This document shows, piece by piece, positions 6,812 to 14,573 of a DNA stretch of 21,837 nt. Under the pieces are notes generated by a model, which ran no database searches, was not told the origin of the DNA, and saw only the letters and a list, made by a program, of their open reading frames with translations. The first letter of the stretch is position 1. Each line of letters opens with the position of its first letter. The stretch lies in the NCBI GenBank assembly GCA_028698975.1, contig JAQVVK010000010.1, positions 1 to 21,837 on the forward strand. The letters are read 5' to 3'. The translations under genes and the position numbers were made by a program. The stretch is from Victivallaceae bacterium. GTDB taxonomy: Bacteria; Verrucomicrobiota; Lentisphaeria; Victivallales; Victivallaceae.

Positions 6812-7759
6812 TTACTCGGCCTTGTCGGCAGCCTTTTCCGCTTTGGGGGCGGCAGCAGGCTTCTTCGCGGCCGGTTTCTTGGCGGCGGGCTTCTTGGCCG
6901 GCTCGGCCTTGTCAGCCGCTTTTTCCTCGCTGGGGGCGGCAGGCTTCTTGGCCGCCGGTTTCTTGGCAGCCGGCTTCTTGGCCGGCTTCTCGCTCTTTTC
7001 CTCGTCGTCGGCCTTTTCCTGCGCCAACTTCTTGGCGGCTTCGGCGGCCTCACGCTCTTCAACGACGCGCTTCTGGTGAATCTCTTTGGCTACCTTGATC
7101 GCCTCGGTGAAGAGGTTGGTGATGATCTCAACCGACTTTACCGCATCGTCATTGGCGGCCACCGGGTAATCGACCAGCGACGGGTCGCCGTTGGTATCGA
7201 CGATCGCCACGATCGGAATATTGAGCTTGTTCGCCTCATGCACCGCATTAAGCTCGTTGCAAACGTCAATGACCACCAGCGCGGCCGGCAGCTTCTTCAT
7301 GTTGGCAATGCCGTCAAGGTTGCGGTGAAGCTTCTCGGCCGTGCGGCTGAGCGAGGAGATCTCCTTCTTCTTCATCGACTGCACCCCGTCGGAACCGAGC
7401 GTATTGTCAATCTCGGCCATCTTGGCGATGCTTTTGCGGATGGTTACGTTGTTGGTGAGCGTGCCGCCCAGCCAGCGTTCGGAAACGCAGAACATGCCGG
7501 TGTCGGCGGCCAGCTTGGCCACCGTGTCACGCAACTGACGCTTGGTGCCGACAAAAAGAATGTCGCCGCCGTCCGCAACGACGCGCTGCAGGAAATTGCA
7601 GGCCGCCGCAATCTGGTACATCGTCTTGGTGAGGTCGATGATGGAGATGCCGTTGCGCGCACCGTAAACATAAGACTTCATCTTGGGGTTCCAACGACGG
7701 GTCTGGTGACCAAAGTGACAACCGGCTTCGAGCAAATCGTTGATCGTAATTTTCGCCAT
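6812..7759 (-). CDS. rpsB: 30S ribosomal protein S2 with Lys/Ala/Pro-rich C-terminal extension
   Basis: S2 assembles late onto the small ribosomal subunit. Residues 1 to about 235 are a standard S2: INDLLEAGCHFGHQTRRWNP (6-25), FVGTKRQ (69-75), ERWLGGTLTN (94-103), IVDTNGDP (186-193). The ATG at 7759 follows AAAGGA. Most bacterial S2 proteins end near 240-250 residues. This one has 315, because residues 251-315 form a low-complexity tail built from AAKKPAAKKPAA and EEKAADKAE units present twice. The tail resembles histone-H1-like or nucleic-acid-binding tails and should be disordered and strongly positive. Its function is unknown. It is the first gene of the rpsB-tsf operon. Confidence 0.97.
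   Translation of the reverse strand: MAKITINDLLEAGCHFGHQTRRWNPKMKSYVYGARNGISIIDLTKTMYQIAAACNFLQRVVADGGDILFVGTKRQLRDTVAKLAADTGMFCVSERWLGGTLTNNVTIRKSIAKMAEIDNTLGSDGVQSMKKKEISSLSRTAEKLHRNLDGIANMKKLPAALVVIDVCNELNAVHEANKLNIPIVAIVDTNGDPSLVDYPVAANDDAVKSVEIITNLFTEAIKVAKEIHQKRVVEEREAAEAAKKLAQEKADDEEKSEKPAKKPAAKKPAAKKPAAPSEEKAADKAEPAKKPAAKKPAAKKPAAAPKAEKAADKAE
6815..6990 (-). repeat. Direct repeats encoding the S2 tail
   Basis: The DNA for residues about 257-315 of S2 consists of two related blocks. Each encodes PAKKPAAKKPAAKKPAA-like sequence followed by an acidic (E/A)EKAADKAE cap. Near-identical short units (such as GCCGGCTTCTTGGC on the + strand) recur. The array can probably expand or contract by slippage. 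Confidence 0.8.
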
Positions 7760-7856
7760 TTTACGGCATCCTTTCCATTTTGCGGCGCTTTTTCGCAAGC
7801 AGCCATCGGGTTTGGTTGTTTATCCCGCTCTTCGATCAAGAAGCGGAAATGCTTTT

Positions 7857-7884
7857 AATATAATTCAAAACTGCCGATTTGCAA
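7857..7884 (-). promoter_or_regulatory. Predicted promoter of rpsB-tsf
   Basis: On the minus strand TTGCAA (7879-7884), a 16-bp spacer and TATATT (7857-7862) form a good sigma-70-type promoter. It leaves a leader of about 90 nt before the rpsB ATG. The leader could hold an S2 autoregulatory structure, but I could not identify a known one. Confidence 0.6.
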
Positions 7885-7915
7885 GCAACTTTGATGAAAA
7901 ATACGCCGAAATCCG

Positions 7916-7943
7916 TTGCAAATTCGCCGCAACGTGCTATGTT
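7916..7943 (+). promoter_or_regulatory. Predicted promoter of murA
   Basis: TTGCAA (7916-7921), a 16-bp spacer and TATGTT (7938-7943) lie 30 bp before the murA start. The promoter is divergent from the rpsB promoter, and the two -35 boxes are about 30 bp apart. An inverted repeat CGTTGC-(9)-GCAACG (7914-7934) covers the -35 box and spacer and could bind a regulator. Confidence 0.5.
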
Positions 7944-7973
7944 TCGTCATAACATCAGCTGGAGATTCTTTTT

Positions 7974-9248
7974 ATGAAAAGTTTGAGGGTGGTTGGAGGA
8001 AATCCGATTTCCGGATCGGTTCATATCGGCGGCAACAAGAACGCGGCTCTGCCGATGATCGCGGCAACGCTGTTGACCGGAGAACAAGTCGTGTTGCATA
8101 ATGTGCCGGATATTCTCGACGTGCGTACCATGCTTGACATCGCCGCCGAACTCGGCGCAGAGTTTTCGTTTGAAAACCATACGTTGCGGATTAAAACTCC
8201 GGACGTGGCCACTACCACGGTGTCGAGCGAGCTTTGTTCGCGCAACCGCACCAGTATTTTGTTTGCCGCTCCGCTGGTGGCGCGCTGCGGCCGGGCCGAG
8301 ATGTATCCGCCCGGCGGAGACGTGATCGGCCGCCGCCGTCTTGACGGTCACTTTTACGGTCTCGGCAAACTGGGGGCCGCCATGACCTGCGAGGCAAGTT
8401 ACATCTTTTCCGCCCCGCACGGACTTATCGGCCGCGAACTCTTTCTTGACGAAGCCAGCGTCACCGCCACCGAGCAGGTTTTGATGGCCGCCGTCACCGC
8501 CAAGGGGCGGACCACCCTCTACAATGCGGCCTGCGAGCCGCATGTCGGCGATCTGGCCAAGCTACTTAACGACATGGGCGGCCGGATCTCCGGCATCGGC
8601 AGCAATACGCTGGAGATCGACGGGGTCGAAACGCTGCATGGAGCCGAATTTGAGATTTCAGGAGATTACATCGAGGCGGGCAGCTTTCTCGCTCTGGCGG
8701 CGGCCACCGGCGGCGAACTCATTGTGAGCGGCACCACGCCGCGTCATTATTGGATGCTGCGCCGAGTGTTTGAGCGCATGGGCTTTGCAATGGAGCTTCA
8801 TGCTTCGCACATCTATTTTCCCGGCGGCCAGCACGGACGTATCGAGTGTGACTTTGGCGGACATATCCCCAAGATCGCCGACGGCACCTGGCCGCAATAT
8901 CCCTCCGACATGATGAGCTGCACCATTGTGGCGGCGACCCAGTGTGAGGGATCGGTCATGTTTTTTGAGAAGATGTTTGAAAGCCGCATCTATTTTGCCG
9001 ACCGCCTGATCAGCATGGGGGCCAACGCCATTGTGTGCGATCCGCACCGGGTGGTCATCACCGGACCGGCTAAACTGCACGGCGTTACCATGTCCAGCCC
9101 TGATATCCGGGCCGGCATGGCAATGGTGATCGCCGCTTTGTGCGCCAAAGGCGAAAGCGTCATAAATTCGGCCGACGTGATCTACCGGGGATACGAAAAT
9201 CTCACTGAGAAGCTCACGGCCATCGGCGCGGATATTTGCGAATGTTGA
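7974..9248 (+). CDS. murA: UDP-N-acetylglucosamine 1-carboxyvinyltransferase with Cys-to-Asp active site
   Basis: MurA (424 residues) transfers enolpyruvate from PEP to UDP-GlcNAc, the first committed step of peptidoglycan synthesis, in the cytoplasm. GGNKNAALP carries K22/N23. Other substrate-contact residues are recognisable: R92 (NRTSI), Asp in YPSDM, and Arg in ESR, PDIRAG and YRGYENL. The mobile-loop motif, usually PGGC.IG.RP.D.H, reads PGGDVIGRRRLDGHF here, so D116 replaces the catalytic Cys (C115 in E. coli). The Asp form occurs naturally in Chlamydia and mycobacteria; it stays active and is not alkylated by fosfomycin. The ATG follows CTGGAG at a suitable distance. The gene is monocistronic as far as visible. 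Confidence 0.95.
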   Translation: MKSLRVVGGNPISGSVHIGGNKNAALPMIAATLLTGEQVVLHNVPDILDVRTMLDIAAELGAEFSFENHTLRIKTPDVATTTVSSELCSRNRTSILFAAPLVARCGRAEMYPPGGDVIGRRRLDGHFYGLGKLGAAMTCEASYIFSAPHGLIGRELFLDEASVTATEQVLMAAVTAKGRTTLYNAACEPHVGDLAKLLNDMGGRISGIGSNTLEIDGVETLHGAEFEISGDYIEAGSFLALAAATGGELIVSGTTPRHYWMLRRVFERMGFAMELHASHIYFPGGQHGRIECDFGGHIPKIADGTWPQYPSDMMSCTIVAATQCEGSVMFFEKMFESRIYFADRLISMGANAIVCDPHRVVITGPAKLHGVTMSSPDIRAGMAMVIAALCAKGESVINSADVIYRGYENLTEKLTAIGADICEC

Positions 9249-9291
9249 TTGCGCGGGGTGTCGGCTGACCGATGATTTCCGGCGTACAATC

Positions 9292-9320
9292 TTGAATCTT
9301 TGTCCATATTATGCTATATT
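9292..9320 (+). promoter_or_regulatory. Predicted promoter of the surface-glycan gene cluster
   Basis: TTGAAT (9292-9297), a 17-bp spacer and TATATT (9315-9320) form a convincing sigma-70-type promoter. Transcription should start near 9327, leaving a leader of only about 15 nt with AGGAGG (9331-9336) before the ATG at 9342. No other promoter is obvious until 16682, so it probably drives the whole plus-strand cluster. Confidence 0.65.
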
Positions 9321-9341
9321 GATAAGCATGAGGAGGCGTTG

Positions 9342-10895
9342 ATGCAAAATGTCATTATAGCAGCAGAACGATGGATTGAAAGTTTTCTTAATCGGTCGGA
9401 GTCATTGTTTAGACTGTCGGTCTTGTTAGCCGTCACAGTGTCGCTGTGCTATGTTTTTTTCGGTTATGACATCTATCGCGATTCGGCCAGCGTCTACGCC
9501 TATTGCGCCCGCGAACTTGGTTTTTTTAACTGGTATGAGGGTGTGGCCGCCCGGGTGCCGATGCTCAATATCGTGCTCTCCGGCGGGCTGTGCATGCTGG
9601 GCTGCGAAGCCTACCGGGCCACGGTGATCGTGGCCTGCGCTTTTTATGTCGGAGTGCTGTTTTTGCTGCGGCCGTTTTTGCTGCGCTACCTTACGCCGCT
9701 CGAAGCGTCATGGGGGTGTCTGCTCTATGTCGCGGCTCCTAAGATCATCCGTTTTGCCGGGGCCGGGCTGATCGACAGCGCCCGGATTTTTTTCATCATC
9801 TTCGCGCTGCTTTTTTTCTTCAGGAGCATGGAGAAAAATATCCGCATGGATTTTGTCTGGTTTGGCGTCGCGTTGGGTGGATTGGCGGTGTCAAGAGGTG
9901 AGGGCATGCCGGCGGCTCTAATCTTGGTGTTGCTTTGGTTTCCATGCGTTTTTTTGCTTCGACGCTCGCTTTCTCAGGCTTGGTACGCGTTGTCAAGATG
10001 GGGTAACATCGCCATTGCGATAATCGTCTTTGCCGTGGTTATCTCACCGTTTTGCCTGCTCAATTATCACCTGACCGGTTTTGCGGTTACCGACCTTCGA
10101 GCGGTGGAAATCATCGATCAGATATTTCATCTGGGTATATTTCAGCCGGTGTCTCCCGCCGCCGCACCGGTCGCCGTGGCCGGGGTCGCGACGGCGGCGG
10201 TGGCCGCCGTCGAACCGGCATGGTACGCCGGGATGTCGGTCGGGCTCAATGCGCTGCTCAATACCGCTCCGCGTGGTTGTTACGAGTTGTATTTGTTTTT
10301 TGCCGCAATCGGTGCCGCGGTGATCGTGGCGCGGCGGAAGTGGCGTTTGGATTACTGGGTGATGTTTTTACTGGTGGCAATGCATCTGGTCATTTATTAC
10401 CGCATGGTTAGCGCCTACCGTTATTATATTTTCATGATACCGATGTTTATGATGTTTACGGTGAGCGGAGCCGGGGTTTTGCTGGCGATAATCCGGCGTT
10501 ACTGGCCGGGCGGCCGCCCGGTGGTGTGGGTAGCGTGTGCGGCGGTACTGATTGCCCAGTTGGTCAACGGCATGTCGATGGCGTTTTCGCGCGACGACTC
10601 TGCCAAGCGGGAATTGGGCGTGTGGATCGCCGGCTACGGTGAACGTGAATTTCCGGGGCGACGGCTCCGGCTGGTCGAGTCAGACTGCATTGAAACGGCT
10701 TATTGGAGCGGCGCGATTGTCGTCAACGGTTACAATCACCCGCCGGTCGGAAATATTGCGGTTTTCCGCGACTGCGATTTGATCGTGCTTGCCCGTGACT
10801 GCGCCGATTTTGCCGCGGTAGCGGGGCGGGCCGATGTTGAATTGCTAAACGCTCCGTATCGGGACTATTTTGCGGTGTACAGGATAAAAAGGTGA
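9342..10895 (+). CDS. GT-C-type polytopic membrane glycosyltransferase (PMT/ArnT-like superfamily), putative
   Basis: This 517-residue protein has about ten to twelve hydrophobic segments and a soluble C-terminal tail (from about 415). The first extracytoplasmic loop has YDIYRDSASVYAYCARELG with acidic D43/D47, the layout of GT-C enzymes that take sugar from a polyprenyl-phosphate donor. SRGEG at 184-188 resembles the R.EG motif seen in the same superfamily. An unusual Ala/Val-rich stretch at 272-291 lies in a loop. The start was chosen at the ATG at 9342 behind AGGAGG. It is the first gene of the cluster, 4 bp before a dolichol-phosphate-mannose-synthase-like GT2 that could make its donor. 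Acceptor and sugar are unknown. Confidence 0.7.
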   Translation: MQNVIIAAERWIESFLNRSESLFRLSVLLAVTVSLCYVFFGYDIYRDSASVYAYCARELGFFNWYEGVAARVPMLNIVLSGGLCMLGCEAYRATVIVACAFYVGVLFLLRPFLLRYLTPLEASWGCLLYVAAPKIIRFAGAGLIDSARIFFIIFALLFFFRSMEKNIRMDFVWFGVALGGLAVSRGEGMPAALILVLLWFPCVFLLRRSLSQAWYALSRWGNIAIAIIVFAVVISPFCLLNYHLTGFAVTDLRAVEIIDQIFHLGIFQPVSPAAAPVAVAGVATAAVAAVEPAWYAGMSVGLNALLNTAPRGCYELYLFFAAIGAAVIVARRKWRLDYWVMFLLVAMHLVIYYRMVSAYRYYIFMIPMFMMFTVSGAGVLLAIIRRYWPGGRPVVWVACAAVLIAQLVNGMSMAFSRDDSAKRELGVWIAGYGEREFPGRRLRLVESDCIETAYWSGAIVVNGYNHPPVGNIAVFRDCDLIVLARDCADFAAVAGRADVELLNAPYRDYFAVYRIKR

Positions 10896-10899
10896 CGAC

Positions 10900-11628
10900 G
10901 TGGCTTCTGAAATCTACATAATTATACCATGCTACAACGAGAGTCATTGCATAGCCGATACTTTGCGCGAACTCCTGATCGCGGTGCCGGCTGCAACGCT
11001 GGTGGTGGTAAACGATGCCTCGACCGACCGGTCGTCGGAAGCGGTGCGCGGTGTTGATGACCGGCGGATCGTGCTGCTGGAGTTGCCGTTTAATCTCGGT
11101 ATCGGCGGGGCGGTCAAGACCGGGCTGGTGTATGCTTTGCGCCACGGTGCCCGGGTTGCGGTGAAGTTCGACGGCGACGGCCAGCACCCGGCCGACGGAG
11201 TGGCCGCATTGCTTAAGCCGCTGGAGCGCGGCGAGCTTGATTTGGCTGTGGGGTCGCGGTTTATGCTGGGATGTGACGGTTTCAAATCAACTGCGCCGCG
11301 TCGGGTCGGCATTGCCGTACTGTGCGGCTGGATACACTGTATTGCCGGGGTAAAGGTGCGCGACTGCACCTCCGGGTTTCGGGCATACAACCGGGCTGCG
11401 CTGGAGTTCGCCGCGCAGCACTACCCGGCGTTTGACTATCCGGAGCCGGAAGAACTCGTGCTGTTTGCGCGCAATGGTTTCCGCATCGGAGAAATCGGCG
11501 TGGTAATGCGCGAGCGTCAAGGCGGCATCTCCTCGATCGGGCCGGTCCGGGCGGCATATTATATGGTGAAAGTAATGCTGGCGGCCGGCATTGCCGCGAT
11601 CAGGCCGGTCGAAAAGGCGGTGAAGTGA
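10900..11628 (+). CDS. GT2 family glycosyltransferase, dolichol/polyprenyl-phosphate sugar synthase-like
   Basis: This 242-residue cytoplasmic GT-A enzyme has all expected motifs: PCYNE (10-14), NDASTD (38-43), NLGIGGAVKTG (65-75), the metal-binding DGDGQHP (91-97), VGSRF (117-121) and DCTSGFRAYN (155-164). These match DPM1/DPG-synthase-like GT2 enzymes, which move a sugar from a nucleotide to a polyprenyl phosphate. There are no strong C-terminal membrane helices, so it may rely on a membrane partner. The DUF2304 protein encoded one base downstream is a candidate, since the two families are often neighbours. The start is the GTG at 10900 behind AGGTGA, 4 bp after the previous stop. Confidence 0.9.
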   Translation: MASEIYIIIPCYNESHCIADTLRELLIAVPAATLVVVNDASTDRSSEAVRGVDDRRIVLLELPFNLGIGGAVKTGLVYALRHGARVAVKFDGDGQHPADGVAALLKPLERGELDLAVGSRFMLGCDGFKSTAPRRVGIAVLCGWIHCIAGVKVRDCTSGFRAYNRAALEFAAQHYPAFDYPEPEELVLFARNGFRIGEIGVVMRERQGGISSIGPVRAAYYMVKVMLAAGIAAIRPVEKAVK

Positions 11629-11629
11629 C

Positions 11630-12004
11630 ATGTTTAGCTTGATTCAGTGGGTTTCTCTGGGCGGAAGTCTGTTTTTTCTGTTTGTGATCTTTTTGCTCAT
11701 GCGTCAAAAAAAGCTCAACGAGGCGTATGCTTTGCTTTGGCTTTTTGTCGATTTGATACTTATCGTGCTGTCGCTCTGGACGCAGGGGCTTCTGTTTCTT
11801 TCCGAACTGATCGGCATTTGGTATCCGCCGGCGACGTTGTTTCTTGTGATGATCGGCGGGATATTGCTTATACTCTTGCAGTATTCGCTTCTGTTATCCA
11901 AAAACCAGATGCGCATCATGCAGCTGGGGCAGGAGGTCGCAATGCTGCGTGCCGAACTTGAAATATTGCGGAAAACGAGGAAGGATGATTCTAAAGATGC
12001 CTGA
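11630..12004 (+). CDS. DUF2304-like small membrane protein
   Basis: This 124-residue protein has three predicted membrane helices (about 5-24, 33-52 and 68-90) and a charged, coiled-coil-like tail (91-117, heptads of L/I/M). KLNEAYALLWLFVDLILIV and the YPP..LFL segment match the DUF2304 pattern. Members are typically found beside GT2 polyprenyl-sugar synthases, and here the ATG lies one base after that gene's stop. A role as membrane anchor or partner of the GT2 enzyme is plausible but inferred. Its 3' end overlaps the next gene by 20 bp, indicating translational coupling. Confidence 0.8.
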   Translation: MFSLIQWVSLGGSLFFLFVIFLLMRQKKLNEAYALLWLFVDLILIVLSLWTQGLLFLSELIGIWYPPATLFLVMIGGILLILLQYSLLLSKNQMRIMQLGQEVAMLRAELEILRKTRKDDSKDA

Positions 12005-14573
12005 TTTTTTTAAGAAGAACTTTACAAGAATCGCGCTGGCTTTTTTCTGTTTGGGCGGCGTCGGATTGATCGGAAATATTTATGTGCTGACCAAGGCTCT
12101 GCTGTTTTATCGCGGGTCGCCAGTGTCCATGCGCATATTGTATAGTGTGTTTGTATGGATTCGCCCATTCTTCTTCCCCGAGAAAATGTTGACGATGGCC
12201 TGTTATGTTCTTTTAATCGTCTATCTTTGCGGTTATGGCTTTTTGTGTTTTTTGCTGCTGCGCAGGAAAAAAAGCATAAAATTCGAGTTGCCTGATAATT
12301 TGCGCCGGTGGCTGGAGATGGCGGTTGTAGTCGCCTTTACTTTGGTTGGAGCCGGTTGCGCCGCTTTTGGCATGCTGATGTGGAGACCAGTGCTGCCGAT
12401 CACTTGTTTGGGGCTTGTCTGTGGTGCGGCGTGGCTGCTGGTGCCGCTGGTGTTGATGCGCCGTCACCGGTGGCGGTGTGCAGGTGACAAAGGCGTGATC
12501 TGGCTGACATGCGCGGCATTGGCGGCGCAGCTGTTGTTTTTTGTCATTCCGCTTTTTGTGCTGACCCCTTTTGTGCTCAATTCATGGAGCGGCCTGCCGG
12601 AAACCGTGCTGGTCAAAAGCCACGACGGCAAGGTCAAGGAGCTTGATCTCCATGCGGTGTACAAAAGCAAAAAACTGCTGGGCGTCACCCCATATGACTG
12701 TCGTACCGATAACGGAAACAATCCAAAAGAGCAGATCGCGCCCCATATCGCTTTGCAAAGGACCACCGCACTTGATTTGGTGTTAAACCGCGATATCCGC
12801 ATCATGATCAATAAGATGATCAATCAGGGCGACCTTGCAAAATATGATCTTAAACTGGTGCCGGTCATCTTTTACGATGAAACGCTCAAGTCGCTGGTGG
12901 TGCTGGGCGATCCCTGCCTTGTGCCGGATCGGGTCAAAAAGAGCCTGATCAACGCGGTTCGGCCGGAAGAGCGCGGCCGGCTGCGTGATTTTCTGGACGG
13001 TTATATGGAGCTGCCGGAGCCGGGTTACGAGACCGATATTATAAAGCGCGCCAATGCATACGAAAACGCCTGGCAGTTGCTTGACCGGCACATGTTTCAT
13101 CATCATAACTTTTTGCTTGGTTCGATCAACGCGCTGAACTTGGGGAAGCCATCATCCGAAGTCAGTATGCAGTACGGGTATTTGAATACACAGTTGCTGA
13201 GACGTTTTCTCAACTGGTTTGGCGAGCTTGACTATAATTTCTATCTCAAGACCATCTTTTCGAGCTATTTCATCTACCTCGGTATGATGCTTGCCGCAAT
13301 CTGGCTGATCACAAGACGTTGGTTTCTGCTGGCGGTGTATTCGCTGATTTACATCGGATGCACGGAGCTGGTGGGGTACGAGGCGTTGTATATGGCTCCG
13401 GGGCAGTCTCCGGGGCGTTATTTATTCAACATGTGGGTGTTTGTCGTATTGTATTTCATGCTGAAAAAACGCAAGTTTATCTGGTCGCTGCCTCTGGGCG
13501 CGGTGCTGGCGGTCAATGTACTCAATGACTTCACGTCCGGCATGTCGTGCGTGGTCGCGGTGGTCGTTGCGTTATTGTTTGAGCAGTTGGTTTCGCGATG
13601 GCGCAACATCGGCGGCATGTTGGGACGGCTGGCTGTCGTATTCGGTTTTGTGATCCCGGCGTTGGCATTCAGCATGGGTGGCGGACGCAGCGGGGCGTTG
13701 CGTTATTATATTCTCGGGTTGCTCGGCTTTCCGTCATCGCCGCTTCTGGTCGGATTTTTCCTCATCGTCTTCTGCGGGATCATGGTTGCGATGTCGTTTT
13801 GGAAGCGGCCGCCGGCCGGGGCGCGCGGCACGCTTGTGGCTCTGCTGCTGGCGGTGTCGATTTCATTTTTGTATTATCTTTGGAGCAGCAACTATCAGCA
13901 CTTTATCGGCTGCATGCCGCTCATTCTCATGCTCATGGTTCTGGCCGCGCATTTCATGTTATATGCACGCAAGAAAGCGCAACATGGTCAAGACGATAAT
14001 TTTCGCTTTTGGGCGTTGGGTACCGCAATAATCTTTTCTTCGATGTCGATTTTATTTTATTACGTCACCTTTTACTTTATGAATTACAGCATACAAAGAA
14101 CGCACCGCGTCTATCAATGGAATAACCCGCGTGCGCGAATTTTGACCACGGTTGACGGCGCATGGTTTGACCAGGCCTGCGAACTTATCCGCAAATATTC
14201 GCCGGACAGCAAAGGGATATACATCTATTCGCGCTTTGACAATATCCTGCCTTATCTGGCCGGACGCTATTCGGCAATGGCTTTTCATGATATTCAGAGC
14301 TCGCCTTGCTCCCCGGCGGATAATCGGAAGATGACCGAAAAGGTGCGTCAGGCCGCTCCGCAGTATATTTTTGTCGATCGCGATATTTTCCGCAACTATG
14401 AATATGATGTCGTGCTCAATCCTGAATATCTTAACATTGCGCGCGAAGGAATAATGCGCAGCGGTCGTCTGGGAAACATGCGTGAACTTTTCCGGCAGGT
14501 GTCTTCCGATTACGAGCTGGTGGAGAATTCTCCTCTGCTTTCGGTCTGGCGGCGGCGGGGGACGGTCAAATGA
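11985..14573 (+). CDS. Large polytopic membrane protein of unknown function, possibly GT-C-like
   Basis: I do not recognise the family of this 862-residue protein. Five or six membrane helices (about 10-200) are followed by a soluble insert of some 200 residues (200-410). A second block of about eight to ten helices (420-700) and a soluble C-terminal domain (700-862) complete it. Just before the second block is RHMFHHHNFLLGSINALNLG (368-387), then VSMQYGYLNTQ (393-403). An HH...LG...L..G...QYG pattern of this kind appears in some membrane glycosyltransferase-like proteins, so a GT-C role is possible. The C-terminal domain has YIYSRFDNILPYLAGRYSA and QYIFVDRDIF. The start at 11985 (GAGGAAGG-ATG) overlaps the DUF2304 gene; an ATG at 11997 is an alternative. 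It shares ATGA with the following GT2 gene, so it belongs to the operon. Confidence 0.75.
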   Translation: MILKMPDFFKKNFTRIALAFFCLGGVGLIGNIYVLTKALLFYRGSPVSMRILYSVFVWIRPFFFPEKMLTMACYVLLIVYLCGYGFLCFLLLRRKKSIKFELPDNLRRWLEMAVVVAFTLVGAGCAAFGMLMWRPVLPITCLGLVCGAAWLLVPLVLMRRHRWRCAGDKGVIWLTCAALAAQLLFFVIPLFVLTPFVLNSWSGLPETVLVKSHDGKVKELDLHAVYKSKKLLGVTPYDCRTDNGNNPKEQIAPHIALQRTTALDLVLNRDIRIMINKMINQGDLAKYDLKLVPVIFYDETLKSLVVLGDPCLVPDRVKKSLINAVRPEERGRLRDFLDGYMELPEPGYETDIIKRANAYENAWQLLDRHMFHHHNFLLGSINALNLGKPSSEVSMQYGYLNTQLLRRFLNWFGELDYNFYLKTIFSSYFIYLGMMLAAIWLITRRWFLLAVYSLIYIGCTELVGYEALYMAPGQSPGRYLFNMWVFVVLYFMLKKRKFIWSLPLGAVLAVNVLNDFTSGMSCVVAVVVALLFEQLVSRWRNIGGMLGRLAVVFGFVIPALAFSMGGGRSGALRYYILGLLGFPSSPLLVGFFLIVFCGIMVAMSFWKRPPAGARGTLVALLLAVSISFLYYLWSSNYQHFIGCMPLILMLMVLAAHFMLYARKKAQHGQDDNFRFWALGTAIIFSSMSILFYYVTFYFMNYSIQRTHRVYQWNNPRARILTTVDGAWFDQACELIRKYSPDSKGIYIYSRFDNILPYLAGRYSAMAFHDIQSSPCSPADNRKMTEKVRQAAPQYIFVDRDIFRNYEYDVVLNPEYLNIAREGIMRSGRLGNMRELFRQVSSDYELVENSPLLSVWRRRGTVK

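Noticed and set aside
5977..7062. N-terminally extended EF-Ts of 361 residues
   Set aside because: The extra 91 residues are the rpsB Lys/Ala tail read in another frame (Arg/Pro-rich). The ATG at 6789 has a GGAGG site and matches the family N-terminus.
7760..7856. Known S2 autoregulatory leader in the rpsB 5' region
   Set aside because: The leader is long enough, but I could not match the described S2 leader structures by eye, so it is not annotated as a regulatory RNA.
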